Positions 17,628-27,567 of a stretch of DNA of 64,000 nt are shown piece after piece. Source of the stretch: Prevotella vespertina (lineage in GTDB: Bacteria > Bacteroidota > Bacteroidia > Bacteroidales > Bacteroidaceae); assembly GCF_009728485.1 (NCBI RefSeq), contig NZ_VVIQ01000004.1, positions 1-64,000 of the forward strand, read 5' to 3'. The notes under the pieces are model-generated. The model was not told the origin of the DNA. It made no database searches and saw nothing but the letters and a program-made list of their open reading frames with translations. Position 1 is the first letter of the stretch, and every line of letters starts with the position of its first letter. The translations under genes were made by a program, and so were the position numbers.

Positions 17628-19115
17628 ATGCAAGAATTTGAACTTATCGCTAAGACCTTCATGGGCTTGGAACAAGTATTAGCAAAGGAGTTAACCAATC
17701 TCGGGGCTAACAATGTACAAATTGGTCGACGCATGGTAGCGTTTACGGGCAATAAAGAAACTATGTATCGTGCCAACTTCCAGTTGCACACTGCCATCCG
17801 AATACTTAAGCCTATCGCACATTTCAAGGCGCGTAGTGCAGAGGACATGTACGATGAGGTGCGTAAGATCGATTGGAGTCAATACATCCAAGAAGGTAAG
17901 ACTTTCTCTGTCGATTCAGTAGTTTATTCCGAAGAGTTCACCAATTCTCGCTTTGTTACTTATAAGGTGAAAGATGCCATCGTAGACCAGTTTAGAGAGC
18001 GAACGGGTACACGTCCTAACATATCAGTAAGCAATCCGGACATTCGATTGAATATACATGTTGCAGAAGACAATGCCACTCTTTCGCTCGATTCTAGTGG
18101 TGAGTCTCTACACCGCCGAGGCTATCGTCAAGAGAGCGTGGAGGCCCCTTTAAATGAGGTGTTAGCCGCTGGTATGATTCTAATGACTGGTTGGCAAGGC
18201 GAGACAGACTTTATTGATCCAATGTGTGGATCAGGCACTTTGCCTATCGAGGCAGCGTTAATTGCACGCAACATATCGCCTGGTGTGTTCCGAAAAGAGT
18301 TCGCCTTTGAGAAGTGGCCAGACTTTGATCAGGAGCTATTCGATATGATTTACAACGATGACTCACAAGAACGTGAGTTCAAACATCACATCTTTGGATA
18401 TGATACAGACATGAAGGCGGTCAATACGGCACGCATGAATGTAGCTGCAGCAGGCTTCTCTCGTGATATAACTATCGAACAGCAAGACTTCAAGGACTTC
18501 TCTCAACCAAAGGAGAAGAGCATTATTGTGATGAATCCCCCGTATGGCGAACGCATATCAACACCTAATCTTTTAGGCACATATAAGATGATTGGCGAGC
18601 GACTCAAGCACCAGTTTATGGGTAATGAGGCGTGGATATTGTCTTACAGAGAGGAGTGCTTCCGTCAAATAGGGCTCAAACCAAGTATTAAGATACCTGT
18701 TTATAATGGCTCGTTGGAGTGTGAGTTCCGTCGTTATCAGCTCTTTGATGGTAAGATGAGCACCTTCCGTCATGACGGAGGAATCATCAAAACCGAAGAA
18801 GAAAAGCGTGAGATGGCACAGAAACACCGCTTTAAAAAGGAGCGAGAGTTTAAGAAGAGACTTGAAGAGAACGATGAGAACGCTGAGGCGGACATACGTT
18901 CTTTCACATTCCACAGCCTTGACAAGGGTAGATTCGGTGGTGGCAAGTTCCGCGACGAACGCCCAAGTCGTCGTCCTAAGTTCGATGGTGAAGACCGCAA
19001 TAGGAAACGTCCTTTCAAGCAGAACGACGATCGGAAGTTTGGCGGGAAACGCTTTGATAAATCTAACAAGCGCGGTGGTTACCGTGGCAAAAACACGTAT
19101 AAACATGAAGATTAA
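17628..19115 (+). CDS. THUMP-domain 23S rRNA methyltransferase, RlmL-like
   Basis: A 495-residue class I SAM-dependent RNA methyltransferase. A THUMP RNA-binding domain spans about residues 45-155. The methyltransferase domain has the SAM motif DPMCGSGTLPIEAA (197 onward) and the catalytic N6/N2-type motif NPPYG (303-307), as in RlmL/YpsC enzymes that methylate guanine in 23S rRNA. The last 80 residues are a low-complexity Arg/Lys/Gly/Asp tail (FGGGKFRDERPSRRP, KRGGYRGKNTYK), probably disordered and RNA-binding. The 3' end overlaps the start of the DPP IV gene by 11 bases. Confidence 0.9.
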   Translation: MQEFELIAKTFMGLEQVLAKELTNLGANNVQIGRRMVAFTGNKETMYRANFQLHTAIRILKPIAHFKARSAEDMYDEVRKIDWSQYIQEGKTFSVDSVVYSEEFTNSRFVTYKVKDAIVDQFRERTGTRPNISVSNPDIRLNIHVAEDNATLSLDSSGESLHRRGYRQESVEAPLNEVLAAGMILMTGWQGETDFIDPMCGSGTLPIEAALIARNISPGVFRKEFAFEKWPDFDQELFDMIYNDDSQEREFKHHIFGYDTDMKAVNTARMNVAAAGFSRDITIEQQDFKDFSQPKEKSIIVMNPPYGERISTPNLLGTYKMIGERLKHQFMGNEAWILSYREECFRQIGLKPSIKIPVYNGSLECEFRRYQLFDGKMSTFRHDGGIIKTEEEKREMAQKHRFKKEREFKKRLEENDENAEADIRSFTFHSLDKGRFGGGKFRDERPSRRPKFDGEDRNRKRPFKQNDDRKFGGKRFDKSNKRGGYRGKNTYKHED

Positions 19116-21309
19116 ATCATTACTTAGTCTCGTGGGGCTCGTTGCTCTCACGGGACTTTTACGTCCTACTCCAAGTATGGCACAGCGTCAGTTCACCTTA
19201 GAAGACCTTAACTTCGGTGGTACCAATTATCGTAACATGCGCCCAGAAGCACGTTATCTAACGTGGTGGGGAGGCAAGTTAGTAAGACAAGACCTCAACT
19301 CTTGCTCTCTTGTTGATAGTAAGACTGGTAAGGAGACAAGCCTTTTCAGCCTCGATGACATCAATCATTGGGCAGGCTTGGAGAAGTCGAATGAGGTTGT
19401 ACGACACCTCTATTCTGCCGTTTTCCCATATGCTGATCGCCCCGTGGTGATGGTTAAGAATGGCACAGAAGACCTATTTGTTAACTTCAAGACTCATAAA
19501 CTTGAAAAGCGAATCACACGTCCTTCTAACACACAGGCAAGCGATCGGAACGAACAAGGTATGACCGCTTTCGTGCGCAACCATCAGTTGTTTGTTACCG
19601 AGAAGGATGGTAAGGAGCATCAGTTAACGACTGATGGTTCGAGCGATATAGTATATGGTCAGAGTGTTCACAGAGATGAGTTTGGAATCAACGGGGGACT
19701 CTTCTGGAGTCCAAAAGGTAATCGTCTAGCCTTCTATCGCATGGATCAGAGCATGGTTAGTGCATATCCTCTTGTTGACATTCCAGAGCTTGATTGGACA
19801 CCAGAAAAGGGTGAGTCACGTGCTGCAAAGGCTGCACCTATTAGATACCCTATGGCTGGTGAGACCTCACATAAGGTGACTGTCGGTGTCTATGACGCCT
19901 CTACTGGCAAGGTTCAGTACCTTCAAGCAGGTGATCCGACCGATCGTTACTTTACGAATATAGCATGGAGTCCTGACGAGAAAACCATCTATATGTTTGA
20001 AGTCAATCGTGATCAGAACGATTGCCGACTTGTTTCTTATGACGCAACAACGGGTAAGAAGCTCAAAGAATTGTATCGCGAGACAGATGCGAAGTACGTA
20101 GAACCAACGCACCCTATCGTCTTCTTGCCTTGGAACGACAATGAGTTCATCCTTCAAAGTCAAAAGGATGGATACAACCACATATACCTATTTAATAAGG
20201 AGGGACAGCAGATTAAGCAGCTCACAAGCGGTAAGTGGGTTGTAATAGACGTGCTCGGCTTTAATACGAAACAAAAGAGTATCGTCTATGTATCCAACGA
20301 GTGCAACCCAATTCAGCGTAATACGTGGCTTGTGAACGTATCTACTGGCAAACGAACACTGCTTGACAATGGTCGTGGTTACCACTTCGCAACATTAAGC
20401 AAAGATGGTGGTATGTTGCTGGATAACTATAGTGAGCCAACAGTCCCACGTAAGTATGACATTATCGCAGTAGGTGCTAACCCACAGCGAACCAATTATT
20501 TCACCGCACCTAACCCTTGGAAGGGATACAATGTACCGGAATACTCCAATGGAACTATCAAAGCAGCGGATGGCAAGACAGACCTTTATTGGCGCATGGT
20601 AAAGCCTGTTAACTTTGATCCTAATAAGCAGTATCCAACCGTGATATACGTCTATGGAGGTCCACATGCACACAACGTGGATGCTTCATGGAACTGGGGT
20701 TCACGTGGATGGGAGACTTACATGGCTCAAAAAGGCTATCTCCTCTTTATATTAGACAATCGTGGTAGTGAGCACCGAGGCAAAGACTTCGAGCAAGCAA
20801 CATTCCGTCACCTTGGTCAAGAAGAGATGAAAGACCAAATGGAGGGCGTTAAGTATCTTCAATCATTGCCTTATGTCGATAAGAACCGCATAGGAGTTCA
20901 TGGTTGGTCATTCGGTGGTTTCATGACGATATCACTAATTACTAACTATCCAGAGGTGTTTAAAGTGGGTGTTGCTGGTGGTCCTGTCATTGATTGGAAA
21001 TGGTATGAAGTGATGTACGGAGAGCGTTATATGGACACACCACAGACCAATCCAGAGGGTTACGCACAAACTTCTCTCCTGCAGAAAGCTAAGGATCTCA
21101 AGGGCAAACTACAGATTATCATTGGACTAAATGACCCTGTCGTAGTCCCTCAACACGCATATTCTTTCTTGAAAGCATGTATCGCTGCAGGCACTCAACC
21201 AGACTTCTTTGTCTATCCAGGAGAGCCTCACAATATGCGTGGACATCAAAGTGTACACTTACACGAACGTATTACACAATACTTTGAGGATAACCTCAAG
21301 CAAAAGTAA
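19105..21309 (+). CDS. Dipeptidyl peptidase IV (S9 family)
   Basis: A 734-residue exported prolyl dipeptidyl peptidase that releases X-Pro dipeptides from peptides. I chose the ATG at 19105 because it opens a signal peptide (MKIKSLLSLVGLVALTGLLRPTPSMAQ); the frame is open further upstream but there it only shadows the methyltransferase gene. A beta-propeller (about residues 50-480) is followed by the alpha/beta-hydrolase domain with Ser602 (GWSFGG), Asp677 (GLNDPVV) and His709 (GEPHN), a complete triad. Length and layout match Porphyromonas and Prevotella DPP IV enzymes, which act in the periplasm on peptides used as carbon and energy source. Confidence 0.94.
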   Translation: MKIKSLLSLVGLVALTGLLRPTPSMAQRQFTLEDLNFGGTNYRNMRPEARYLTWWGGKLVRQDLNSCSLVDSKTGKETSLFSLDDINHWAGLEKSNEVVRHLYSAVFPYADRPVVMVKNGTEDLFVNFKTHKLEKRITRPSNTQASDRNEQGMTAFVRNHQLFVTEKDGKEHQLTTDGSSDIVYGQSVHRDEFGINGGLFWSPKGNRLAFYRMDQSMVSAYPLVDIPELDWTPEKGESRAAKAAPIRYPMAGETSHKVTVGVYDASTGKVQYLQAGDPTDRYFTNIAWSPDEKTIYMFEVNRDQNDCRLVSYDATTGKKLKELYRETDAKYVEPTHPIVFLPWNDNEFILQSQKDGYNHIYLFNKEGQQIKQLTSGKWVVIDVLGFNTKQKSIVYVSNECNPIQRNTWLVNVSTGKRTLLDNGRGYHFATLSKDGGMLLDNYSEPTVPRKYDIIAVGANPQRTNYFTAPNPWKGYNVPEYSNGTIKAADGKTDLYWRMVKPVNFDPNKQYPTVIYVYGGPHAHNVDASWNWGSRGWETYMAQKGYLLFILDNRGSEHRGKDFEQATFRHLGQEEMKDQMEGVKYLQSLPYVDKNRIGVHGWSFGGFMTISLITNYPEVFKVGVAGGPVIDWKWYEVMYGERYMDTPQTNPEGYAQTSLLQKAKDLKGKLQIIIGLNDPVVVPQHAYSFLKACIAAGTQPDFFVYPGEPHNMRGHQSVHLHERITQYFEDNLKQK

Positions 21310-21318
21310 CAAGGCTTT

Positions 21319-22587
21319 ATGAGAATATTACTATTAGGCAGTGGAGGGCGTGAACACGCCTTAGCTTGGAAGATTGCACAAAGCAAACAATGTAGCAAAC
21401 TATTTATTGCTCCAGGCAACGCAGGCACTGGCGCAGTTGGAGAAAACGTCTCTATCGGTGTAAACGACTTTGAACGTCTCAAGGAGTTTACCATCGAACA
21501 GAAGGTTGATATGGTCGTTGTAGGACCAGAAGACCCACTGGTTAATGGCATATATGACGCTTTCAAAGATGATAAACGTACTGCTCACATCCCTGTCATC
21601 GGTCCTTCAAAGGCTGGTGCAGTGCTTGAAGGCTCTAAAGACTTTGCAAAGGCTTTCATGAAGAGGCACAACATTCCAACTGCAGCTTACGCCACCTTCG
21701 ATGGTACAAGCATTGAGGAAGGATTGCAATTCCTCGATACGCTCAAGCCACCCTACGTACTGAAAGCTGACGGATTGGCTGCTGGTAAAGGCGTACTGAT
21801 CGTTCCTACGCTTGCAGAAGCAAAGGAGGAACTGCGCAAAATGCTTGATGGTATGTTCGGAAATGCCTCTGCTAAGGTTGTTATTGAGGAGTTCCTCTCT
21901 GGTATCGAATGCTCTGTATTTGTCTTAACAGATGGTTCTCACTATCAAATACTACCTGAAGCGAAGGACTACAAACGTATTGGTGAACATGACACAGGGC
22001 TCAATACGGGTGGTATGGGCAGTGTTACGCCTGTTCCTTTCGCAACGAAAGAGTGGATGGAAAAGGTTGAGAAGCGTATTATTCGCCCCACTGTTGAAGG
22101 CTTGAAGGCTGAAAATATAGATTACAAGGGCTTTATCTTCTTCGGACTTATCAATGTTGATGGTGAACCAATGGTAATTGAATACAACTGCCGAATGGGT
22201 GATCCAGAGACTGAAAGCGTCATGCTACGATTGAAGACGGATATTGTCGACCTCTTCAAAGGCGTTGCCGAAGGGAATCTTGACCAATACAAGGTGGAGT
22301 TCGACAGCCGTTCTGCTGTTTGCGTAATGCTTGTTAGCGGTGGATACCCCGAAGAGTACGTGAAGGGTTATCCAATTACTGGACTCGACAAAGTGGCTGA
22401 TTCCGTTGTATTCCATAGTGGAACAGCCCTCAAAGACGGACAGATTGTAACGAACGGAGGACGTGTGATTGCTGTTTCATCGTATGGTAAGAACAAGGAA
22501 GAGGCGTTACAAAAGAGCTTCGAAGAGGCTAATAAGATTGAATTTAAGGATAAATACTTTAGAAGAGATATAGGACAGGACTTGTAA
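21319..22587 (+). CDS. purD: Phosphoribosylamine-glycine ligase
   Basis: A 422-residue ATP-grasp enzyme making glycinamide ribonucleotide, second step of purine synthesis. The start [19 protein letters not shown] and the PurD signature GSVTPVPF ... [28 protein letters not shown] are intact, with full family length. The gene begins 9 bases after the DPP IV stop and is followed 3 bases after its own stop by a membrane protein gene, so it sits in a tight transcription unit with functionally unrelated neighbours. Confidence 0.97.
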   Translation: MRILLLGSGGREHALAWKIAQSKQCSKLFIAPGNAGTGAVGENVSIGVNDFERLKEFTIEQKVDMVVVGPEDPLVNGIYDAFKDDKRTAHIPVIGPSKAGAVLEGSKDFAKAFMKRHNIPTAAYATFDGTSIEEGLQFLDTLKPPYVLKADGLAAGKGVLIVPTLAEAKEELRKMLDGMFGNASAKVVIEEFLSGIECSVFVLTDGSHYQILPEAKDYKRIGEHDTGLNTGGMGSVTPVPFATKEWMEKVEKRIIRPTVEGLKAENIDYKGFIFFGLINVDGEPMVIEYNCRMGDPETESVMLRLKTDIVDLFKGVAEGNLDQYKVEFDSRSAVCVMLVSGGYPEEYVKGYPITGLDKVADSVVFHSGTALKDGQIVTNGGRVIAVSSYGKNKEEALQKSFEEANKIEFKDKYFRRDIGQDL

Positions 22588-22590
22588 CCT

Positions 22591-23532
22591 ATGCAGAAGA
22601 AGCGTATTCAAAACCGAATAGCAGAGAGCCGCTGGACCCAAGCGTGGGTGGTTTCAGCGGCTATGCTTGTATGGATAGTGGCTGGTTTACATAGCTTAAC
22701 AGTGGTTGCGCCAGGTGTTTGTTTGCTACTAGCTACCTATTTAATGATGGAACTTAACAATGCAAATGCACTCATTCGCATCTATAGCAGAATGGTGTCT
22801 TGCTCATTCATCGTGCTTGCGACGATGGCAGTCTTTATGTTTCCATCTATCCGTTCATCGATTGTCATGCTAGGAATGGTGGGCTTTTACAGCCTGTCTT
22901 TCCGCTGTTATCAAGACACAAATGCGCCTGGATGGACCTTTTATGCGTACTTCTGTATTGGTATGGTAAGCGTGGTATGGGTGCAGGTACTCTACTTCTT
23001 GCCCATACTTTGGGTTATCTCACGCACCAACCTACTCTCTTTAAGCGGAAAAAGTTTCGTTGCGTCTCTGCTTGGTATCACTCTCCCCTATTGGTTCTAT
23101 GCGCCTTATCTTGCAGCAAAGGGCGAGATCTCTTTGCTAGCTAAGCATTTCTTACAATTAGGTGTATTTGAGAAACCACTCGATTTCACGTCCTTAACCA
23201 CAAGTAACATAGCCGTCTTGGCTTATGTTCTACTATGTGCTATCATTGGAATCATACACTTTTCAAATCAAAAACGCAATGACAGCATACGCATACGATT
23301 GTTCTTTCAAGTCTTTATCACCATTGATATTGCAACAATCGTATTCCTCTTCTTACAGCCGCAACACTTCGAAGCATTGCTAAGTGTGCTCATTGTGACC
23401 ACATCACCACTCATTGCTCACTTCTTTGCATTAACTCACACACGTATAACTAACTGGGTGTTTATCCTCTTGTCGGCTGCTGCACTCATCATAACTATCA
23501 TCAACTTATGGACGCTATCACCCACTTTCTAA
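22591..23532 (+). CDS. Multi-pass membrane protein, unknown function
   Basis: A 313-residue protein with about eight to ten predicted membrane helices (for example AWVVSAAMLVWIVAGLHSLTVVA and FFQVFITIDIATIVFLFLQ) and a basic N-terminus. No catalytic motif was recognised. It resembles the poorly characterised Bacteroidota integral membrane proteins grouped as DUF6427-like, but that assignment is tentative. The gene starts 3 bases after purD and its 3' end overlaps the next gene by 25 bases, so the two are probably translated together. Confidence 0.75.
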   Translation: MQKKRIQNRIAESRWTQAWVVSAAMLVWIVAGLHSLTVVAPGVCLLLATYLMMELNNANALIRIYSRMVSCSFIVLATMAVFMFPSIRSSIVMLGMVGFYSLSFRCYQDTNAPGWTFYAYFCIGMVSVVWVQVLYFLPILWVISRTNLLSLSGKSFVASLLGITLPYWFYAPYLAAKGEISLLAKHFLQLGVFEKPLDFTSLTTSNIAVLAYVLLCAIIGIIHFSNQKRNDSIRIRLFFQVFITIDIATIVFLFLQPQHFEALLSVLIVTTSPLIAHFFALTHTRITNWVFILLSAAALIITIINLWTLSPTF

Positions 23533-23960
23533 TCGACTACGGCTATTGGGGCATGTTTCTCTCTGCCTTCCTTGCTGGTAGTGTGTTGCCTTTTAGTAGC
23601 GAAGCTGTTATGCTTGGACTTCTTGCAGCAGGCGTTGACCCTGTGCCACTACTCATCTATGGCAGCATAGGAAACGTCATGGGCGGTATGGTCAACTATG
23701 GGTTAGGACGATTGGGAAAGCTCGAATGGCTTAAAAAATACTTCCATCTCAAACAGAGCTCCATAGATCGTGCCTATAAATTCATGGGTGGGCATGGGGC
23801 ATGGATGGGCTTTTTTGCCTTCCTCCCGATACTGGGTAGTGCCATAACTGTGGTTCTTGGACTTACACGTGCGAACCTTCCTTTGTCAGTATTCAGCATT
23901 ACCTTGGGTAAAGTGATACGTTACGCCTTGCTCATCTGGGGGGCAAATCTGTTCATGTAA
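23508..23960 (+). CDS. YqaA/DedA-type VTT-domain membrane protein
   Basis: A 150-residue inner-membrane protein of the VTT (DedA/SNARE-associated) superfamily, YqaA branch. Typical motifs are the re-entrant FLAGSVLPFSSEAVMLGLL near residues 20-38, YGSIGNVMGGMVNYGLGR and GFFAFLPILGSAITVVLGLTRANL. DedA relatives translocate undecaprenyl phosphate or phospholipids; whether this short form does is unknown. The ATG lies inside the upstream membrane-protein gene in another frame. Confidence 0.88.
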   Translation: MDAITHFLIDYGYWGMFLSAFLAGSVLPFSSEAVMLGLLAAGVDPVPLLIYGSIGNVMGGMVNYGLGRLGKLEWLKKYFHLKQSSIDRAYKFMGGHGAWMGFFAFLPILGSAITVVLGLTRANLPLSVFSITLGKVIRYALLIWGANLFM

Positions 23961-24067
23961 AGCCTCTGAAAATAACCAATAAAGGCTAGCTAGTCGCACA
24001 GAAAAGGGTGAGGTTTAGTCTTATGTAGCATAGCCTCATTAGCAACCAACAAGCAAACGCATAAAAG

Positions 24068-24147
24068 GAAACGCCTTCTTCACATCGAAGAAGGCGTTTC
24101 TTCATTGTAAAGAGAGGCTCTTCTCAAATCGAAGAAAGGCTCTCTTT
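24068..24147. repeat. Double-hairpin intergenic repeat
   Basis: Hairpin 1: perfect 14-bp arms GAAACGCCTTCTTC (24068-24081) and GAAGAAGGCGTTTC (24087-24100). Hairpin 2 is imperfect, with outer arms AAAGAGAG (24109-24116) and CTCTCTTT (24140-24147). It lies after the YqaA-type gene and before fhs, both plus strand. Confidence 0.8.
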
Positions 24148-24293
24148 AAAACCAACTCAACATTTCCTTAGGAGAAGAGTGCCTAACAGAAGCGAATTAG
24201 GAGATTATCCTTTGTTTCAAAAGTGGAACTTTACAGCACTCAAAGCGACCATAACCTTGAATAGTAAATCATGTTTTTTAGCTGATAAGACAT

Positions 24294-24339
24294 CTATTCG
24301 TAAAAACGTAACGATAGGTTAAAACTTTATTACGAATAG
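24294..24339 (+). promoter_or_regulatory. 10-bp inverted repeat directly upstream of the fhs promoter
   Basis: CTATTCGTAA (24294-24303) and TTACGAATAG (24330-24339) form a perfect inverted repeat with a 26-base spacer. The right arm ends 24 bases before the -7 box, right where the -33 region would begin. It could be a regulator-binding site; the regulator is unknown. Confidence 0.4.
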
Positions 24340-24363
24340 GCTAGTAGATTCAGAAAATATTCC

Positions 24364-24371
24364 TATCTTTG
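24364..24371 (+). promoter_or_regulatory. -7 box of fhs
   Basis: TATCTTTG, perfect -7 consensus, 31 bases before the ATG at 24403. Confidence 0.6.
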
Positions 24372-24402
24372 CCTACATAACTAAATTTTAAATATTGAAA
24401 CT

Positions 24403-26070
24403 ATGAAATCGGATATTGAGATCGCACGCTCATGTAAGATGAAGCGAATAGAAGAAGTTGCAGCTACAATAGGTATTCCTGCAGACGAGTTAGAGCACTA
24501 TGGGAAGTATATGGCTAAGGTTCCTCTCACCTTAATAGACGAAGAACGCGTTGCTAAAAACCGTTTAATCCTTGTTAGTTCGATATCCCCTACCCGTGCA
24601 GGTATTGGTAAAACGACCGTGAGCATAGGGCTTTCAATGGCTCTTAATCGCATGGGGAAACGTTCTGTATTGGCTTTGCGAGAGCCGAGTTTAGGCCCTT
24701 GTTTCGGAATGAAAGGTGGTGCTGCCGGTGGTGGATACGCCCAAGTGGTACCGATGGAGAAGATAAATCTGCACTTCACAGGCGACTTTCATGCCATAAC
24801 AAGCGCACACAACATGATTGCAGCACTATTGGATAACTACATCTATCAGCACCGTAACCAGGGATTCACGCTCAAGCAGATTCTATGGAGGCGTGTTCTT
24901 GATGTGAACGACCGCAGTCTTCGCAACATCGTAACGGGTTTGGGAGCAACAACTGATGGTCTCCCGACCCAATCGGGGTTTGATATTACACCTGCAAGTG
25001 AGATCATGGCGGCTCTATGTTTAGCCTCTAATGAAAGCGATCTACGCCGTCGTATTGAGAACATGGTGCTTGGTATCACCTTTGATGACAAACCTTTCAA
25101 AGTGAAAGACCTAGGTATTGCAGGTGCAATAACCGTTTTGTTGATGGATGCAATCAAACCGAACCTTGTCCAAACACTTGAGGCTACACCTGCATTGGTG
25201 CATGGTGGACCCTTTGCAAACATCGCTCATGGTTGCAATAGTTTGTTAGCAACGAAGATGGCAATGTCCTTGAGTGATTATGCAGTTACCGAGGCAGGGT
25301 TCGGAGCAGACCTTGGTGCAGAGAAGTTCCTCAATATCAAATGCCGCAAGGGAGAGATTCATCCACGCGTCACTGTGCTTGTTGCAACCTTACGAGGCTT
25401 GAAGTTACATGGCGGACTCACGGATGGCAGTACTCAAGAACAGGGTAGACAAGCACTTATCGAAGGTTTTGCTAATCTTGACAAGCACGTTCAGAACATG
25501 CAAAACTTTGGTCAACCAGTCATCGTAACACTAAATAGATATGGTGATGATAGCGATGAGGAAGTAGCGTTGTTGGCTGATCATTGTAAGCAAGTAGGTG
25601 TTGGCTTCGCTGAAAATAACGTGTTTATGAAAGGCGGAGAAGGTGCAGAAGACTTGGCAAAGCTCGTTGTTGAGACGATAGATAAGCAAGGTGCAAAGGC
25701 TATCAACATGACCTACTCTGATGAAGATAGTATAGAAGTAAAGGTTGAAAAGGTGGCTAAGAATGTTTATGGTGCACGATCTGTTATCTTCAAACCAATC
25801 GCTTTGAAGAAGATGCAACGTGTACAAGCATGGGGCATGGGACACTTCCCTATCTGTATTGCTAAGACCCAATTCTCATTCAGCGAAGACCCTAAACAGG
25901 TGGGAGTAGCGAAGAACTTCGATATTACTATTCGTGACTTTGTTATCAATGGTGGCTCTGAAATGATTGTTGCTATCGCTGGTGACATGATGAGAATGCC
26001 TGGTTTACCAAAGGTTCCACAGGCAGAGAAGATTGATATTGTGCGTGGGCAGATAGAAGGACTAGCCTAA
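24403..26070 (+). CDS. fhs: Formate-tetrahydrofolate ligase
   Basis: A 555-residue cytoplasmic enzyme that couples formate to tetrahydrofolate with ATP, supplying one-carbon units for purines and formyl-methionine. The P-loop is at residues 63-72 ([10 protein letters not shown]), the variant I associate with Bacteroidota rather than the TPAGEGKTT of clostridial enzymes. The family motifs [20 protein letters not shown] and [14 protein letters not shown] are intact and length is normal. It is monocistronic with its own promoter and a long inverted repeat downstream. Confidence 0.97.
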   Translation: MKSDIEIARSCKMKRIEEVAATIGIPADELEHYGKYMAKVPLTLIDEERVAKNRLILVSSISPTRAGIGKTTVSIGLSMALNRMGKRSVLALREPSLGPCFGMKGGAAGGGYAQVVPMEKINLHFTGDFHAITSAHNMIAALLDNYIYQHRNQGFTLKQILWRRVLDVNDRSLRNIVTGLGATTDGLPTQSGFDITPASEIMAALCLASNESDLRRRIENMVLGITFDDKPFKVKDLGIAGAITVLLMDAIKPNLVQTLEATPALVHGGPFANIAHGCNSLLATKMAMSLSDYAVTEAGFGADLGAEKFLNIKCRKGEIHPRVTVLVATLRGLKLHGGLTDGSTQEQGRQALIEGFANLDKHVQNMQNFGQPVIVTLNRYGDDSDEEVALLADHCKQVGVGFAENNVFMKGGEGAEDLAKLVVETIDKQGAKAINMTYSDEDSIEVKVEKVAKNVYGARSVIFKPIALKKMQRVQAWGMGHFPICIAKTQFSFSEDPKQVGVAKNFDITIRDFVINGGSEMIVAIAGDMMRMPGLPKVPQAEKIDIVRGQIEGLA

Positions 26071-26093
26071 GCTCTGTCCCACTTGATTATTGT

Positions 26094-26179
26094 GTGTTGC
26101 TTGCAAGAGACTTATTAGATAGGTGATCTATCGAAAGGCTCTTACCGAGGTAAGTGTTAACAGCACTTGCAAGCAACAC
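26094..26179 (+). other. Long inverted repeat with internal hairpins, candidate structured RNA or terminator
   Basis: Outer arms GTGTTGCTTGCAAG (26094-26107) and CTTGCAAGCAACAC (26166-26179) pair perfectly over 14 bp. The 58 bases between hold two further self-complementary stretches, GATAG/CTATC and CTTAC-CGAG-GTAAG. The whole would fold as a closed multi-branch structure. It lies 23 bases after the fhs stop and 44 bases before the next ATG. It could be a terminator, a processing site or a leader element of the next gene. No known riboswitch was recognised. Confidence 0.5.
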
Positions 26180-26223
26180 CAATTATACGTTTACAACACT
26201 AACCTTTACAATGAAAAAACAAT

Positions 26224-26661
26224 ATGAAACGGAAGACTATACTACTAACTATTTCAACAATCATCCTCTTCGTGGCTATCATTCTGTGTATTAGAATCCC
26301 TTACAAAGAGGTCAATATCACTGATAACCTACAAACGATACAAAAGCAAAATACCTGTATCTCGGTTCATTCACTCTATAAGGACAAAGACTGGGACATG
26401 ATGGTTGTGGTCAAACCATACAATAGTATCACTGCAACTAACGAGAGTATCGACATGGGATATGGTGGAGATAGAGATGTTATCATCGATAACACCATGT
26501 ATGATAACATGTGTACTCTCTTGTTCGTAAGGGGTAAGAAGCTCGTAGCCTTTACTAGTGTCTATCGAAGCATCATAGACTTTAGCCAACTGGGAAAGGA
26601 TGTTTATAAGGCAGATGAGTCTATTCGCATTATGAATAAGATTGCTGGTGACTGCCAATAA
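26224..26661 (+). CDS. Hypothetical membrane-anchored protein, 145 residues
   Basis: I do not recognise this family. There is one N-terminal membrane helix or uncleaved signal (ILLTISTIILFVAIILCIRIPY) and then a soluble domain of about 115 residues with alternating beta-like segments (WDMMVVVKPY, CTLLFVRGKKLVAFTSVYRS). Two cysteines at the ends of the soluble region could form a disulfide outside the membrane. The reading frame is open with a normal ATG and the codon use resembles neighbours. The gene is convergent with the GH25 gene 17 bases away. Confidence 0.65.
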   Translation: MKRKTILLTISTIILFVAIILCIRIPYKEVNITDNLQTIQKQNTCISVHSLYKDKDWDMMVVVKPYNSITATNESIDMGYGGDRDVIIDNTMYDNMCTLLFVRGKKLVAFTSVYRSIIDFSQLGKDVYKADESIRIMNKIAGDCQ

Positions 26662-26678
26662 AGGCCGTTCTGTTAGCT

Positions 26679-27470
26679 TTACTTCGGCATTTTAAAGTCG
26701 TCAACACTGACTCCTTCACGTAATTGATCTATGTCCACATGGGTCCAAATACCCTTTACTCTGCCCTTTTTACTCGATTGCCAAATATCATACTTGGCTG
26801 TTCCTAAGACTGGAGGGAGGTTATAATTAGCGATAAACAAGCGATAATGATTGAAGTCCGGATAGAGATGTAAATGGTAATAAGACTCATTGGTATAGAT
26901 CATTGGGGCGTGTCCTGTGCGCTCTTTAACTAATTGAATGAACCGTGATAAGTTCTTCTTTATTAACTGACTATCCCATCCTCTTGTTCCATCATCCTCT
27001 ATATCGACCAGAAGAAGCAAGTCCTGTTGCTGTAGGTCGATGTTAGAAAGGAAGTTCTCAACCTGCCTTTCCATTGAAGTACGACGTGTGAGAAAATGAT
27101 ACGAACCTACTAGTAGGTTTCGTTTCTTAGCCTCTTTGAGGTTCTTCTGATAATAGGGATCAACCACAGAACTGCCTTCCGTAGCCTTAAGATACACGAA
27201 CTTGAGTTGCGGGTTCTCATCAACTAGCACGTCCCAGTGTATCTTTCCTTGATGACGAGATAGGTCTAAACCATCGAAATCTTTGGTATATTCTCCCTTT
27301 GTTAGGTCATGGTAAGGCCATTCATCACTAACAGTTGCATGCTTGCGACGCCATGGTTTAAGGTCGACCACAAGGATAACAGCAAGTGTAAACAGAGCCA
27401 CACAGCCCCATATCCATAGTTTCCTATTATTGTTTTTACGCTTACTGCGCCTCCTTCTACGTCTTACCAT
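26679..27470 (-). CDS. Membrane-anchored GH25 muramidase-like protein
   Basis: A 263-residue GH25 protein, paralogue of the one at 15752-16462. A very basic N-terminus (MVRRRRRRSKRKNNNRKLW) precedes one membrane helix (WGCVALFTLAVILVVDL), so it is probably anchored in the inner membrane with the enzyme domain in the periplasm. GH25 motifs are FDGLDLSRHQGKIHW and LLVDIE (Asp156, Glu158). It has a full TTTG-N19-TACCTTTG promoter. A role in peptidoglycan remodelling is likely; whether the two paralogues are redundant is unknown. Confidence 0.9.
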   Translation of the reverse strand: MVRRRRRRSKRKNNNRKLWIWGCVALFTLAVILVVDLKPWRRKHATVSDEWPYHDLTKGEYTKDFDGLDLSRHQGKIHWDVLVDENPQLKFVYLKATEGSSVVDPYYQKNLKEAKKRNLLVGSYHFLTRRTSMERQVENFLSNIDLQQQDLLLLVDIEDDGTRGWDSQLIKKNLSRFIQLVKERTGHAPMIYTNESYYHLHLYPDFNHYRLFIANYNLPPVLGTAKYDIWQSSKKGRVKGIWTHVDIDQLREGVSVDDFKMPK

Positions 27471-27536
27471 GCTAAGAATAAACCAAGAATATAATTAGAT
27501 TAAATGCCCTATAACAATTCAAAAAGAATATATGCA

Positions 27537-27567
27537 CAAAGGTAATTAATCTTTTTGAATGTCACAA
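27537..27567 (-). promoter_or_regulatory. Complete promoter of the second GH25 gene
   Basis: On the minus strand TTTG (27564-27567), exactly 19 bases, then TACCTTTG (27537-27544). This is the full Bacteroidota housekeeping promoter. Leader about 60 bases. Confidence 0.75.

Larger units (their letters stand above)
23961..24402. other. Gene-free 442-base gap with hairpin repeat and fhs promoter
   Basis: Contains a GCATAGCCTCATTAGCAACC-type stretch (24026 onward, echoing 27800-27820 and 34200-34215), a double-hairpin repeat (24068-24147), a fragment of the CCTAACnGAAGC...TTAGG repeat (about 24180-24200), a 10-bp inverted repeat (24294-24339) and the fhs -7 box. No coding potential seen. Confidence 0.7.

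Noticed and set aside
18772..19104. Upstream in-frame extension of the DPP IV gene
   Set aside because: It lies in the coding sequence of the methyltransferase in another frame and precedes a signal peptide, which must be N-terminal.
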